35,061 bases of DNA from Spirulina sp. SIO3F2 (GCA_010672165.1 JAAHHN010000050.1:1-35061); one strand, 5' to 3'. Shown: positions 25,623 through 34,925, counted from the first letter of the stretch. Numbers and translations: made by a program. The notes: generated by a model from the letters alone, not told the origin.

Positions 25623-26441
25623 ATGATTGCGGGAGTCAGAGCCTTGGAGAGCACCATTCATCCTACTGCGGTTGTCCATGCAACGGCTCAATTGCACCCT
25701 ACGGTTGAGGTGGGTCCCTATGCAGTAATTGGTGCAGATGTCACCATTGGCCCCCGAACCCGCATTGGCCCCCATGTGGTAGTTGAGGGACCGACGAATA
25801 TCGGTGCCGATAACCGCTTTTTTCCGGGGGCTGCAATCGGTATTGAGCCTCAGGATCTCAAGTATCAAGGCGCGGCGAGTCGCCTTTGCATTGGGGATGG
25901 CAATCAATTTCGGGAATATGTCACCGTCCATCGCGCCACCGAGGCAGATGAAGAGACCCGGATTGGTAACCATAACCTCCTAATGGCCTATTCCCATGTG
26001 GCGCATAATTGTGTGCTGGCTGACAATATCGTGATTGCCAATGGCGTAGCTCTTGCTGGCCATGTCCACATTGAATCCCGGGTAGTAATCGGCGGTGTGC
26101 TGGGCATTCACCAGTTTGTCCATGTGGGACAGATGGCGATGTTGGGCGGTATGAGTCGTATTGATCGCGATGTACCACCGTATATGCTGGTGGAGGGGAA
26201 TCCCGGCCGGGTACGCGCTCTCAATTTAATTGGCCTCAAACGTGCTGGCTTTGATGCAGAAGATCTTAAACTGCTGAAGAAGGCATTTCGGCTGCTCTAT
26301 CGCTCAGACCATACCTTCACTCAAGGAGTAGAGCAACTGGCCCATTGGTCTGAACATCCACGCCTGGGTGATCTTTATCGTTTCTTGAATACATCTTTGG
26401 CTGATCAACATCGCCGGGGTCCCATTCCTGGCGCAAAGTGA
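25623..26441 (+). CDS. lpxA: UDP-N-acetylglucosamine acyltransferase
   Basis: 272 residues. Left-handed beta-helix of hexapeptide repeats from residue ~10 to ~190 (IHPTAVVHATAQLHPTVEVG, IGPRTRIGPHVVVEG) with the catalytic His region YSHVAHNC (~122-129), then GGVLGIHQFVHVG and a C-terminal helical domain (LNLIGLKRAGFDAEDLKLLKKAFRLLY). First acyl transfer of lipid A. The N-terminus has ~9 residues before the usual IHPTA start. Zero spacing from fabZ and a 1-bp overlap with lpxB. Confidence 0.97.
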   Translation: MIAGVRALESTIHPTAVVHATAQLHPTVEVGPYAVIGADVTIGPRTRIGPHVVVEGPTNIGADNRFFPGAAIGIEPQDLKYQGAASRLCIGDGNQFREYVTVHRATEADEETRIGNHNLLMAYSHVAHNCVLADNIVIANGVALAGHVHIESRVVIGGVLGIHQFVHVGQMAMLGGMSRIDRDVPPYMLVEGNPGRVRALNLIGLKRAGFDAEDLKLLKKAFRLLYRSDHTFTQGVEQLAHWSEHPRLGDLYRFLNTSLADQHRRGPIPGAK

Positions 26442-27613
26442 TGAATATTTTCTTCAGTACTGGTGAAGTCTCAGGGGATTTGCAGGCCGCTGCACTCATT
26501 GAAGCACTCTTTAAACACGCTAAGCAGCAGCATTTTGACCTTAAAATCACGGCGATTGGTGGGCGTCGTATGGCGGCGGCAGGGGCAACCTTGATTGCTG
26601 ATAGCACCAGCATTGCAGCCTTTGGCATTCAAGAAGCATTACCAATGCTACTTCCTGCCTTGGCCATGCAGCGGCAAGTCGAAAAATACCTCAAAACGAA
26701 TCCCCCAGACTTGGTCATTCTTGTCGACTATGAAGGGTTTAATTCAGGTTTGGGTCAGTTCTGCCAGCGCGATCTCCCCGATTGCCCCATTGTTTATTAC
26801 ATTACACCCCAATTTTGGGTGTATACCCCATTTCCGAACAAGGTGAAGGATCTGGTTGCAATGAGCGATCGCATCCTGGCCATCTTTCCAGAAGAGGCTC
26901 GTTTTTTGGAACGAGCAGGTGGTCAGGTGCGCTGGATAGGAAACCCTTTGGTCGATCGCATGGCCCAGGCTCCGAGCCGGGAAACTGCGCGTCAGGCGTT
27001 GGGACTAAAGTCTATTGACACGGCGATCGCGCTGCTGCCTGCTTCCCGCCCCCAAGAACTCAAGCTGTTGTTACCGTCTATTTTTGGAGCCGCTCAACAA
27101 CTCCAGAGCCAACTCCCCAACGTTCAGTTTTGGATTCCCCTCTCTAATCCAGAATTTGCAGCTCCAATTCGAGCGGCGATCGCGCAATATCAACTGAATG
27201 CTACCCTCACTGAGCAGGATTCTCGCCAAGTGCTGGCAGGCATGGATCTCGCCCTTACCAAGTCAGGTACGGTGGCGCTAGAACTAGCGCTACTCAACGT
27301 TCCTCAAGTGGTGATCTATCGTCTGGCGCCCTTAACCATGTGGGCTGCCCGTTATCTCTTCCGGGCCAAAATACCGTTTATCTCACCCCCTAACTTACTC
27401 TTGATGGAAACCATTGTTCCTGAACTCCTGCAAGAAAATGCTTCGGCGACCAATATTGCAACTGAAGCGTTGGCAGTGTTGCAAAATCCGGAGCGCCAAG
27501 CTCAAATTCGGCAAGGTTATGCCCGCATCCGCCAAGAAATCGGTGAACCAGGGGTTTGCGATCGCGCTGCCAAGGAAATTTTTCAGCTTTTAGCCGAGCG
27601 GGGCAAGGTTTAA
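26441..27613 (+). CDS. lpxB: Lipid A disaccharide synthase
   Basis: 390 residues. GT19 pattern: NIFFSTGEVSGDLQAAALI at the start, IGGRRMAAAGATLI, VILVDYEGFN, YYITPQFWVY (~123-132), ILAIFPEEARFLE, LLPASRPQELKLLLP and the donor-site region ALTKSGTVALELALLNVPQVVIYR (~267-290). It joins UDP-diacylglucosamine and lipid X. The ATG is placed within the lpxA stop (TGATG), and a GTG three bases earlier also exists. The lpxD gene usually needed between LpxC and LpxB is not in the window. It converges with rph across a 21-bp gap. Confidence 0.96.
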   Translation: MNIFFSTGEVSGDLQAAALIEALFKHAKQQHFDLKITAIGGRRMAAAGATLIADSTSIAAFGIQEALPMLLPALAMQRQVEKYLKTNPPDLVILVDYEGFNSGLGQFCQRDLPDCPIVYYITPQFWVYTPFPNKVKDLVAMSDRILAIFPEEARFLERAGGQVRWIGNPLVDRMAQAPSRETARQALGLKSIDTAIALLPASRPQELKLLLPSIFGAAQQLQSQLPNVQFWIPLSNPEFAAPIRAAIAQYQLNATLTEQDSRQVLAGMDLALTKSGTVALELALLNVPQVVIYRLAPLTMWAARYLFRAKIPFISPPNLLLMETIVPELLQENASATNIATEALAVLQNPERQAQIRQGYARIRQEIGEPGVCDRAAKEIFQLLAERGKV

Positions 27614-27634
27614 AGAACCTATGCAATTAAGACC

Positions 27635-28357
27635 CTAACCATGTTGGAGCACGTCCTGCTGGGCGTCCAGTAAATTCTGAATCCCCTTCTCGGCCAAATC
27701 TAACAGCGCATTGAGCTGGGTGCGGCTAAAACTGCCCGACTCCGCTGTACCCTGCACCTCAATGATTTCAAAATCCTCTGTCATCACCACATTCAAGTCC
27801 ACATCCGCTGAGGAATCTTCGGGATAGTTCAAATCTAAGAGCGGTTGGTTCTCAATGAGCCCGACTGAAATCGCCGCGATCGCATGTCGAATCGGTGACT
27901 CCAGGAGATCCCCTGCATCCACCATTTGCTGTACCGCCATTGCCAACGCCACGTAGCCGCCCGTAATCGCTGTTGTCCGCGTGCCCGCATCTGCTTGCAA
28001 TACGTCAGCATCAATGGTGATGGTTCGAGGACCTAGCGATTTTAAATCTAAAGCGGCCCGTAAGCTACGGCCAATCAGGCGCTGGATTTCTTGAGTGCGT
28101 CCCCCCAGACGCATCAGTTCCCGAGGCTGACGCTGGGGCGTGGCGCTGGGGAGCATTCGATATTCTGCGGTTAACCAGCCTTGATCTGTTTCTTCCAAAA
28201 AACGGGGCACGCCCGGTGTGACACTCGCGGTACAGAGTACCTTCGTTGAGCCACAACAGGCCAGCACTGACCCTGCTGCAAACCGAGTGAAGTTGGTGGT
28301 GAAAGAGACGGGGCGAATTTCGTCAAATGCCCGTTGATCAGGACGTTGCCAAGCCAT
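27635..28357 (-). CDS. rph: Ribonuclease PH
   Basis: 240 residues, full length. Motifs: [28 protein letters not shown] at the N-terminus, [24 protein letters not shown] (~85-108, phosphate-binding Arg), [27 protein letters not shown] (~114-140) and [21 protein letters not shown] (~178-198). A phosphorolytic 3'-5' exonuclease for tRNA 3' maturation. Same direction as, and 61 bp after, the adenylate-kinase-like gene. Confidence 0.97.
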   Translation of the reverse strand: MAWQRPDQRAFDEIRPVSFTTNFTRFAAGSVLACCGSTKVLCTASVTPGVPRFLEETDQGWLTAEYRMLPSATPQRQPRELMRLGGRTQEIQRLIGRSLRAALDLKSLGPRTITIDADVLQADAGTRTTAITGGYVALAMAVQQMVDAGDLLESPIRHAIAAISVGLIENQPLLDLNYPEDSSADVDLNVVMTEDFEIIEVQGTAESGSFSRTQLNALLDLAEKGIQNLLDAQQDVLQHG

Positions 28358-28382
28358 GGCCCTAAGGATTGTGAGGAGGTGT

Positions 28383-28404
28383 GCGCCTTAAGCTTAAGGG
28401 GCGC
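28383..28404. repeat. Palindrome between the kinase-like gene and rph
   Basis: CCTTAAGCTTAAGG is a perfect 14-bp palindrome, flanked by GCGC on both sides with two extra G on the right. It lies in the 61-bp gap of a likely leftward two-gene unit. It could be a weak hairpin (intercistronic stop or processing site) or a binding site. Confidence 0.4.
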
Positions 28405-28418
28405 TGTTCTGGATAGGG

Positions 28419-28970
28419 TCAAGATTCAAGTTTTTGCAAGATTTCCGCCGTGACCTGATCCGGCGCAGCTTGGGCATTGATGCTCAGGAGACGATTGCGG
28501 GGGGCATAATATTCCAAAATAGGCAGCGTTCGTTCGTGGAAGGCCTTAATTCGATGTTGCAAAATTTCCGGAGCATCATCAGCCCGCGATCGCGCTGCTG
28601 AGCGCTCCAGCATCGTTGCCTCATCCACCTCCAAATAAATGGCCCAATCAAGGCGTTGCTGGAAACTCTCTAATAAAAAATTGAGTTCTTCGGCCTGGAA
28701 CGCCGTACGGGGATAGCCCTCCATAATCCAACCCACTTTGGCATCTTCTTGAAGCAACCGCAGTCGCATAAACTGGATCATCACTTCGTCGGGAACGAGT
28801 TGGCCTTGCAATACGGCGGTTTGGGCTTTCTGACCGAGCAAGGTATTTTGGACGATCGCTGTGCGTAAAATCTCTCCCACCGCAATGCTGGGAAGTTGTA
28901 GCGCTTGGCTCAATGCCCGTAGTTGTGTCCCCTTGCCTGAACCCGGCCCGCCTAATATCACCAGTCTCAC
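28419..28970 (-). CDS. Adenylate-kinase-like nucleoside monophosphate kinase
   Basis: About 183 residues from the GTG at 28970, ten bases after GAGGG; a TTG at 28997 is an alternative that adds nine residues. P-loop GGPGSGKGT (~7-15), the NMP-binding part with VGEILRTA, and GYPRTAFQAEEL (as in adenylate kinase DGFPRT) are present, plus ERSAARSRADDAPEILQHRIKAF where Arg residues form the lid. The lid is short. It is probably a paralogue rather than the main adk that sits in ribosomal operons; nucleotide preference cannot be told. It is followed by rph in the same direction. Confidence 0.88.
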   Translation of the reverse strand: MRLVILGGPGSGKGTQLRALSQALQLPSIAVGEILRTAIVQNTLLGQKAQTAVLQGQLVPDEVMIQFMRLRLLQEDAKVGWIMEGYPRTAFQAEELNFLLESFQQRLDWAIYLEVDEATMLERSAARSRADDAPEILQHRIKAFHERTLPILEYYAPRNRLLSINAQAAPDQVTAEILQKLES

Positions 28971-29102
28971 GTGGTTGCTACCCTCAAATCTCTGCAACTT
29001 CCATTTTCTACCAAAGGCTGGGTTTAATACAGTCAGTTTTCGTTAATGGGGAACGGTGATTTCCGCTATCCTGAAAAACGTTCGCTTGCGCCTTGGTGCT
29101 TC

Positions 29103-32100
29103 ATGAGTTATACCGCCACGGAGATCCAGACCTTCCTGCATCAACAGACCCCCTTTCGGGTGCTTACCCCCTCGGTGCTGGCTGATGTGGTGAGTCAAAT
29201 TCGCCCCCTCCGCTACCGGATGGGTCAGACCCTGCTGTTGAGGGACAAACTCCCCCACCAAGTGATTATTCTCTACGAAGGGCAAGTACGACTGCTGGGG
29301 TATGATCCCACAACTAAAATGCCTACTACATTGGAATTGCTGAATGTGGGGGCGATGATGGGTTGGATGGGGCTGCTGCGAGGGATTGCCTGTGAAACTG
29401 CGATCGCCTCCACTGAAACCATTGGCCTAACCCTCTCCGCCGAACAATTTTTTGACCTCTTAGCCCACTATCCCCTCCTGGGCCAAGAATTTCATCACCG
29501 TACTAATCTGGCGGAAGTTTTCGATTTGCTCTCCCACCAGGCCCTACCTAACGTCGAAGGCCCCAAAGCCCTGCGTAAACTCGTCGATTCCCTGTTGCCT
29601 GAAGCTGAGATTCAAAGCCTGAATCCAGGGCGGCATGAAATGGCGACACTCTCCCTCCAGCGCCCAGGCATCACCTGGTTTGTCAGCGGCGGCAGCGAAA
29701 TTAAAGGCCAACGTCCCAATCAGCCCTTAACCTTGAGCCGTCAGCAACTCAGTCTCGAAGTTCTTGGCGATCAACCGGCTCGCCTGATTGGCTTGGCGGA
29801 AATAGACCTGTTGACCGCGCCGCCGGCTGAGCCAACACCGCCCTCTCGTTCGGAACTTCCCCCCGCAGCAGCCACCGTCGATGTGCCCTATGCGCCGGAA
29901 GTGCGCACTGTTGATGCGCCCCCTGCCCCCCAACTGACCAGCAGCGAACCTACCCGGCGGGGAGCTTATCCGTTGGTACGGGCTGCCGCAGGTGTCGAGG
30001 CAGCGGTGGCTTGCTTCCAGATGGTGAGTCAATATTTCCAGATGCCTTTCCGCCGAGAGGTGATTAACCGTGTTCTGGGCGATCAAATGCGTCGTCAGGG
30101 TGAGATTTCCCTCTACAACTGTGGTGCAGTGGCGGAACTGATGGGGTTAAATGCCCAACTGGTAAACCTTCCGGCTCGGGCGCTGCCCAATATTCAAGTG
30201 CCTGCGATTATTCGTTGGCAAGAGAGTTTGGCGATTATTTATGAGGTGAGCGATCGCCAACTGGTCATTGGTGCACCTGAATTGGGTGTTTTGCGGCGTG
30301 ATCTCCAGGACTTTACCGATACCTGGGATAAAACCGGACAAGTCCTGCTGCTACAACCTGCCAAGCATACTCCTAAAGAACGGTTTGGGTTGGGATGGTT
30401 TTGGCCAGTGCTGGCCAAACACAAGCGGGTTTTAGTTGAAGTCTTTATTGCCTCATTTTTTGTGCAAGTCTTTGCCCTGGCTAATCCCCTCATCGTTCAG
30501 GTGATTATCGACAAAGTAATCGTGCAGAACAGCAAAGATACCCTACAAATTTTAGGGTTCTTTTTGCTGGGGGTGGCGTTTTTTGAATTTCTCCTCAGCA
30601 CGGTGCGCACATATCTCTTCGTGGATACGACCAACCGCATCGATATGAGCTTGGGGTCTGAAATTATTGATCATTTACTCCGCCTCCCCTTGGGCTATTT
30701 TGACCGTCGCCCCGTGGGAGAACTCTCCAGCCGGATCAATGAGCTGGAAAATATCCGGAATTTCCTGACGGGAACCGCCCTCAATGTGGTGCTTGATGCG
30801 GTGTTTTCGGTGGTCTATATCGCGGTGATGTTTATCTATAGTTGGAAGCTCGCCCTATTGGCGCTGCTTACCGTGCCGTTGTTTATGGCGTTGACCTTCT
30901 TTTTCTCACCGATTATTCGCCGCCAGTTGCGCTTTAAAGCCGAGCGCCATGCCCAAACCCAATCCCATTTGGTGGAGGTGATGTCAGGGATTCAAACGGT
31001 GAAGGCCCAGAATATTGAGTTGCGATCGCGCTGGCGGTGGCAAGAGTTTTATGCTCGCTATGTGGCGGCAGGCTTTAAAACGGTGCAAACTTCGACCCTA
31101 GCCAATTCAGCCAGTAACTTCCTGAGTAAGGTATCTGGGTTGCTAGTGCTCTGGGGCGGGGCTTATTTGGTGTTGGAAGGGGAGCTGAGTTTGGGTCAAC
31201 TGATCGCTTTCCGCATCATCGCTAGCTACGTGACCAACCCACTACTACGTATTGCCCAGCTCTGGCAGAACTTCCAGGAAGTGGGTCTCTCCCTGGAGCG
31301 CTTGGCGGATATTGTGGATACACCCCAGGAAGGGGAAGCCGATCAGGGAAATATTCCCATGCCTGCAATTCAGGGTCATGTGCAATATGAGAATGTGGCG
31401 TTTCGCTTTAAGCCCGGTGGCCCACTGCAACTGATGAAGGTGGATTTGGATATTCCCCCTGGCGAGTTTGTGGGGATTGTGGGGCGCAGTGGCGCAGGCA
31501 AAAGTACACTCACCAAGCTCCTTGTGCGACTCTACGATTGGGAAACGGGGCGGATTCTGGTTGATGGCTATGATGTTGCGAAGGTGGAGCTTTATTCCCT
31601 GCGGCGACAAATTGGTGTGGTGCCCCAAGATCCACTCCTATTTGATGGCACAATCCAAGAAAACATTGCCATGCATAACCCAGAAGCCTCCAGCCAGGAG
31701 ATTATTGCGGCGGCTCAGGTAGCGGTGGCTCATGATTTTATTATGGAGTTGCCCAGTGGCTACAATACCCGCGTTGGGGAGCGGGGGGCGAGCTTATCGG
31801 GGGGGCAGCGGCAGCGGATTGCGATCGCTCGCACGGTTCTCCAGCAGCCGTCGTTGTTGATTTTGGATGAGGCTACCAGTGCCCTGGACTATCCCACAGA
31901 GCATAAGGTTTGTGCCAATCTTTCCCAGGCGTTTGATCATCGCACGGTGTTCTTTATCACCCACCGTTTACGCACCGTCCGTCAGGCCGATCGCATCATT
32001 ATGATGGAGGCGGGGGCTGTTGTGGAGCAGGGCTCCCATGATGAGTTGGTGGCGTTGCGGGGGCGGTATTATGCTCTGTCGCAGCAGCAGGATGTAGCGA

Positions 32101-32111
32101 GCCCAGATTAG
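29103..32111 (+). CDS. Peptidase-domain-type ABC exporter with N-terminal cNMP-binding-like domain and inactive C39 domain
   Basis: 1002 residues from ATG 29103 (ATG 29046 also in frame; the shorter form starts at the conserved SYTATEIQTFL). Order: a cyclic-nucleotide-binding-like beta-roll (~1-150, ILYEGQVRLLGYD), a Pro-rich linker (~238-280), a C39-like domain (~286-412), six membrane helices (~435-700) with DRRPVGELSSRINELENIRNFL, and an ATPase (~757-996) with GRSGAGKST, VPQDPLLFDGT, LSGGQRQRIAIART, LLILDEAT and ITHRLRT. The C39 part lacks the catalytic Cys (AAGVEAAVACFQM where peptidases have DCGxAC) and the His/Asp pair, so it should bind but not cut a substrate, as in HlyB-type exporters. 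No membrane-fusion partner or substrate gene is adjacent. Confidence 0.93.
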   Translation: MSYTATEIQTFLHQQTPFRVLTPSVLADVVSQIRPLRYRMGQTLLLRDKLPHQVIILYEGQVRLLGYDPTTKMPTTLELLNVGAMMGWMGLLRGIACETAIASTETIGLTLSAEQFFDLLAHYPLLGQEFHHRTNLAEVFDLLSHQALPNVEGPKALRKLVDSLLPEAEIQSLNPGRHEMATLSLQRPGITWFVSGGSEIKGQRPNQPLTLSRQQLSLEVLGDQPARLIGLAEIDLLTAPPAEPTPPSRSELPPAAATVDVPYAPEVRTVDAPPAPQLTSSEPTRRGAYPLVRAAAGVEAAVACFQMVSQYFQMPFRREVINRVLGDQMRRQGEISLYNCGAVAELMGLNAQLVNLPARALPNIQVPAIIRWQESLAIIYEVSDRQLVIGAPELGVLRRDLQDFTDTWDKTGQVLLLQPAKHTPKERFGLGWFWPVLAKHKRVLVEVFIASFFVQVFALANPLIVQVIIDKVIVQNSKDTLQILGFFLLGVAFFEFLLSTVRTYLFVDTTNRIDMSLGSEIIDHLLRLPLGYFDRRPVGELSSRINELENIRNFLTGTALNVVLDAVFSVVYIAVMFIYSWKLALLALLTVPLFMALTFFFSPIIRRQLRFKAERHAQTQSHLVEVMSGIQTVKAQNIELRSRWRWQEFYARYVAAGFKTVQTSTLANSASNFLSKVSGLLVLWGGAYLVLEGELSLGQLIAFRIIASYVTNPLLRIAQLWQNFQEVGLSLERLADIVDTPQEGEADQGNIPMPAIQGHVQYENVAFRFKPGGPLQLMKVDLDIPPGEFVGIVGRSGAGKSTLTKLLVRLYDWETGRILVDGYDVAKVELYSLRRQIGVVPQDPLLFDGTIQENIAMHNPEASSQEIIAAAQVAVAHDFIMELPSGYNTRVGERGASLSGGQRQRIAIARTVLQQPSLLILDEATSALDYPTEHKVCANLSQAFDHRTVFFITHRLRTVRQADRIIMMEAGAVVEQGSHDELVALRGRYYALSQQQDVASPD

Positions 32112-32114
32112 AGA

Positions 32115-32294
32115 TTGTCATCAATTAATGATTGTGTTGAGCTTCAGGAATGGGCGATCCAGGAGCTGATCAAGGCAAGACATTATGAAGCGCTAGAGGA
32201 GCTGCGAGTATTGCTCAAGATTGGTAAGTTTGCGTTCGTGCATGAGCACATCATCAAGTCTTATACCAAACCTGCCCAACCTCGTGCGCGATAA
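32115..32294 (+). CDS. Possible 59-residue small protein or gene remnant
   Basis: TTG start at 32115, three bases after the ABC exporter stop and in the same frame, ending in tandem TAA TAA. The predicted chain is amphipathic and protein-like (ELQEWAIQELIKARHYEALE, LLKIGKFAFVHEHIIKSYTK) rather than random, with about 55% charged/large residues. There is no ATG in frame. It could be a real small gene, or the C-terminus of a lost larger gene. I recognise no family. Confidence 0.4.
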   Translation: MSSINDCVELQEWAIQELIKARHYEALEELRVLLKIGKFAFVHEHIIKSYTKPAQPRAR

Positions 32295-32319
32295 TAAACC
32301 CAATGGTGGCAAAGCAAAT

Positions 32320-33081
32320 ATGGTACAAACTCCCCTCTCCCCCCAAACTCTTTACCCTGACTCCGACGGTAAGCCCATGGCCGATAACACCCTCCAATAC
32401 CGTTGGATTGTCCGCCTCGTGAGTAATCTTCAATACCTTTTAAGAGATGAGGTGGCGTTTGTCGCAGGTGATTTGCAATGGTATCCAATGCAGGTGCAAG
32501 ATTACCCCGCCCCCTGTCAAGCTCCAGATGCGATGGTAGTTTTGGGGCGTCCGGATGGCGATCGCGGCAGCTATCAACAGTGGAAAGAGGATAACGTTGC
32601 TCCCCAGGTGGTGTTTGAGATTCTCTCGCCGAGTAATACTCACCATGAAATGGCAAAAAAACAAATGTTTTATCAGGAGCATGGGGTACTGGAGATGTAT
32701 TTCTATGATCCCAAGTCTTATGATTTTTGGGGTTTTACCCGGGCGTCCTCCACGAAGAACTGTATGTTGGTCACGCCATTGAATTTGCCTTGGACATCAC
32801 CTATTTTGCAGATTCGTTTTGAGTTGTTTGAGGATGGTTTGGCGGTGTTTTATCCCGATGGAGAACCCTTTAAAGAACCCCAAGAGGTCTTTGCCGAACG
32901 CAATCAGGCACAGCAGTTGCAGACTCAAACCCAAGCGCAACTTGCACAGGCTCAGGAACAACTGGAACAGGCGCAACAATTGCAAGCCGAAACCCAAGTG
33001 CAACTGAAACGAACTCAGCAATTGCAAGCTCGGGCATTTGCTAAGCTCCAAGAGTTGGGGATTGATCCGGATATGCTATAG
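32320..33081 (+). CDS. Uma2 family (DUF820) protein with Gln-rich coiled-coil tail
   Basis: About 253 residues from the ATG at 32320 (a TTG at 32221 is in frame but enters non-conserved sequence). The Uma2 core has PDAMVVLGRPDGDRGSYQQWKED with the metal Asp and APQVVFEILSPSN with the catalytic Glu, then KKQMFYQEHGVLEMYFYDP. The last ~65 residues are a Gln/Ala/Leu repeat (QTQAQLAQAQEQLEQAQQL) that should form a coiled coil, followed by KLQELGIDPDML, a tail common in this subtype. Function is unproven. It is 47 bp before the large duplicated-module gene. Confidence 0.92.
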   Translation: MVQTPLSPQTLYPDSDGKPMADNTLQYRWIVRLVSNLQYLLRDEVAFVAGDLQWYPMQVQDYPAPCQAPDAMVVLGRPDGDRGSYQQWKEDNVAPQVVFEILSPSNTHHEMAKKQMFYQEHGVLEMYFYDPKSYDFWGFTRASSTKNCMLVTPLNLPWTSPILQIRFELFEDGLAVFYPDGEPFKEPQEVFAERNQAQQLQTQTQAQLAQAQEQLEQAQQLQAETQVQLKRTQQLQARAFAKLQELGIDPDML

Positions 33082-33128
33082 CCACAATTTTGACAGTCAA
33101 GTTTCAATGTCGATTTTGATGCAGGCTT

Positions 33129-34925
33129 ATGAATGAAGAATCTATACAACAAAAGCTCAAGTCTCTGCGGGAAATTGACGTGCAGGATGAAACTGGTTTG
33201 AAAACTGCGATCGCAGCCTTAGATGATTCAGTTTTAGAGGTACGACTACAAGCCTATTGGCTGCTCAAGGACTCTGAAGATAGAAGGGCTAGAAAAGCGA
33301 TATTTTATGGATTAAAAATGAATCCAGGAGACACAATTCACTGTGTATATAAATCTGCGATCAGCTATGGGGATGACTGGTACTATCTCCATAATGACTA
33401 TTCTCATTTCAATGGCTTAATCCTTGATGGTTTTACCGAGGATGGAGAACAGAGGATTGATAACGAAGATTATCTTAAATGGTTGGATTGGCAAGATACA
33501 ATTCCAGAATTCACGCTGGCTTGCCTAAACCTCGATACAGCAGATGAGTTTGCTCATCAGCTCCATGAAGAGATAGCCATGTCACCTGGCCCTGTGGAGA
33601 TCAACCTGATTGCTAATGATTGGAGCGTTTGGGATAAGCTGGATTTGAAACAGTGGTGTATACAACATGGTGTTGATTTTGAGAACTTTAAGATTGAAGC
33701 GCAGCACAGAAAGGAGAAGTCCAGCACTCAGAGTGATGAGCTATTTTATCTGTCACCTACTTTTGAAGAATATCTAATTAAAAATGGGCTCAGGAAGGAA
33801 GTTGGTCAACTGTGGCAAGATTTACATGGAGGGTTGGCATTTGTTCATACCGTCACATTCAACAAGGAAGTTAATCTAAAAATATCAGATACGTCGTATC
33901 AAAGTTCAAGGGGTTCTGGCATTGACGATATTCCTTTTCTGATAAATAGTCAGAGAGATTTCCACGTTAATATTTTACCCTCTCATCAGAATATATTCTT
34001 TGAGTCAAGTGATGAAAAAATAAATACAGACAGGCTCTCTTTTGAAGAAGAAATAATAAATGAACAGGTTCAATTTCTGCAAGAGATAAATCCACAGGAT
34101 GAAGAAGGTTTCTGGAAGTTAATCACCGCATTGGATAATTCAGTCCTCAAAGTTCGGGCACAAGCTTATTTGGTTTTGAGTGACTGGGAACGGGAATCAT
34201 TTCGCAAGTATATAACCCTTACATCTGAAGAGCTGGAGGAATGGGAGAACAAGAGAATAGAACATGATCTCGAAGAATTTCGAAGTCGTAATGATTTTGA
34301 CATGATACTTTTTGATATCACAAATGATCCCGAAGTGAAACTGTTTGAACTCGTGGAATATTATATTAATAGAGGAGTCAGGCTCGATCCTGGTGAAACA
34401 GTCTACTGCGTATATGCCTCTGGACTATCTTATGATGACAATTTCTACTCTCTTCATGATGAGCTTGATCTAACCCACCTATTTCCTGATAACTATGATG
34501 ATCCTGATGATCAATATTACAATCCAAGTTTTCAATATGCTTGTTTAGATCTGGAAATGGCTGAATATGCTGCTCGCCAACTTCATAATCAAACCGCCTT
34601 CAAACTTCATTCAGAAGAGCATGGCATGATGATACAGATGATTGATTGGAGTGCATCAGGACTTCCTGAGAGTTTTAGCTTATATCAATGGTGTGCTGAA
34701 CATCACTTACCGCTTCAAAACATCGCTGGCGAAAGTGATTATGGTTACAGTGGTGCTCACTGGCAAGACTGGAAACGAGTCATGCTAATCGAAAGATACT
34801 TACACGATAATCAACACGATGAATTACTGGGTCAGCTATGGTTAGAGTTGATTGGTAAGCTTGCTTTTATCCACAAAGTTACCCTGAAAAAAACACGCTA
34901 CTTACCCATTGTGGAGGTGTTCTAA
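33129..34925 (+). CDS. 598-residue protein of two tandem copies of an unknown module (HEAT-like start)
   Basis: Two homologous halves. Matching segments (approximate residues): 8-44 and 313-349 (AIAALDDSVLEVRLQAYWLL / LITALDNSVLKVRAQAYLVL, a HEAT-like helix pair); 63-89 and 418-444 (PGDTIHCVYKSAISYGDD / PGETVYCVYASGLSYDDN); ~127 and ~468 (ACLNLDTADEFAHQLH / ACLDLEMAEYAARQLH); ~163 and ~505 (LKQWCIQHG / LYQWCAEHH); ~225 and ~566 (GQLWQDLHGGLAFVHTVT / GQLWLELIGKLAFIHKVT). The second half carries ~50 extra residues before its PGETVYCVY block. There is no signal peptide or membrane helix and it is acidic. I recognise no named family. The next gene's ATG overlaps the stop codon (TAATG), so the two are probably coupled. 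Codon use is more AT-rich than in the lpx genes. Confidence 0.85.
   Translation: MNEESIQQKLKSLREIDVQDETGLKTAIAALDDSVLEVRLQAYWLLKDSEDRRARKAIFYGLKMNPGDTIHCVYKSAISYGDDWYYLHNDYSHFNGLILDGFTEDGEQRIDNEDYLKWLDWQDTIPEFTLACLNLDTADEFAHQLHEEIAMSPGPVEINLIANDWSVWDKLDLKQWCIQHGVDFENFKIEAQHRKEKSSTQSDELFYLSPTFEEYLIKNGLRKEVGQLWQDLHGGLAFVHTVTFNKEVNLKISDTSYQSSRGSGIDDIPFLINSQRDFHVNILPSHQNIFFESSDEKINTDRLSFEEEIINEQVQFLQEINPQDEEGFWKLITALDNSVLKVRAQAYLVLSDWERESFRKYITLTSEELEEWENKRIEHDLEEFRSRNDFDMILFDITNDPEVKLFELVEYYINRGVRLDPGETVYCVYASGLSYDDNFYSLHDELDLTHLFPDNYDDPDDQYYNPSFQYACLDLEMAEYAARQLHNQTAFKLHSEEHGMMIQMIDWSASGLPESFSLYQWCAEHHLPLQNIAGESDYGYSGAHWQDWKRVMLIERYLHDNQHDELLGQLWLELIGKLAFIHKVTLKKTRYLPIVEVF

Noticed and set aside
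25218-25973. 251-residue open frame on the minus strand
   Set aside because: Fully antisense to fabZ and lpxA, both of which are certain from motifs; no ribosome site and no recognisable domain.
32221-32319. Upstream TTG as the start of the second Uma2 gene
   Set aside because: It would add 33 residues of unconserved Ser/Asn-rich sequence and overlap the small ORF that ends at 32294; the ATG at 32320 fits the family.
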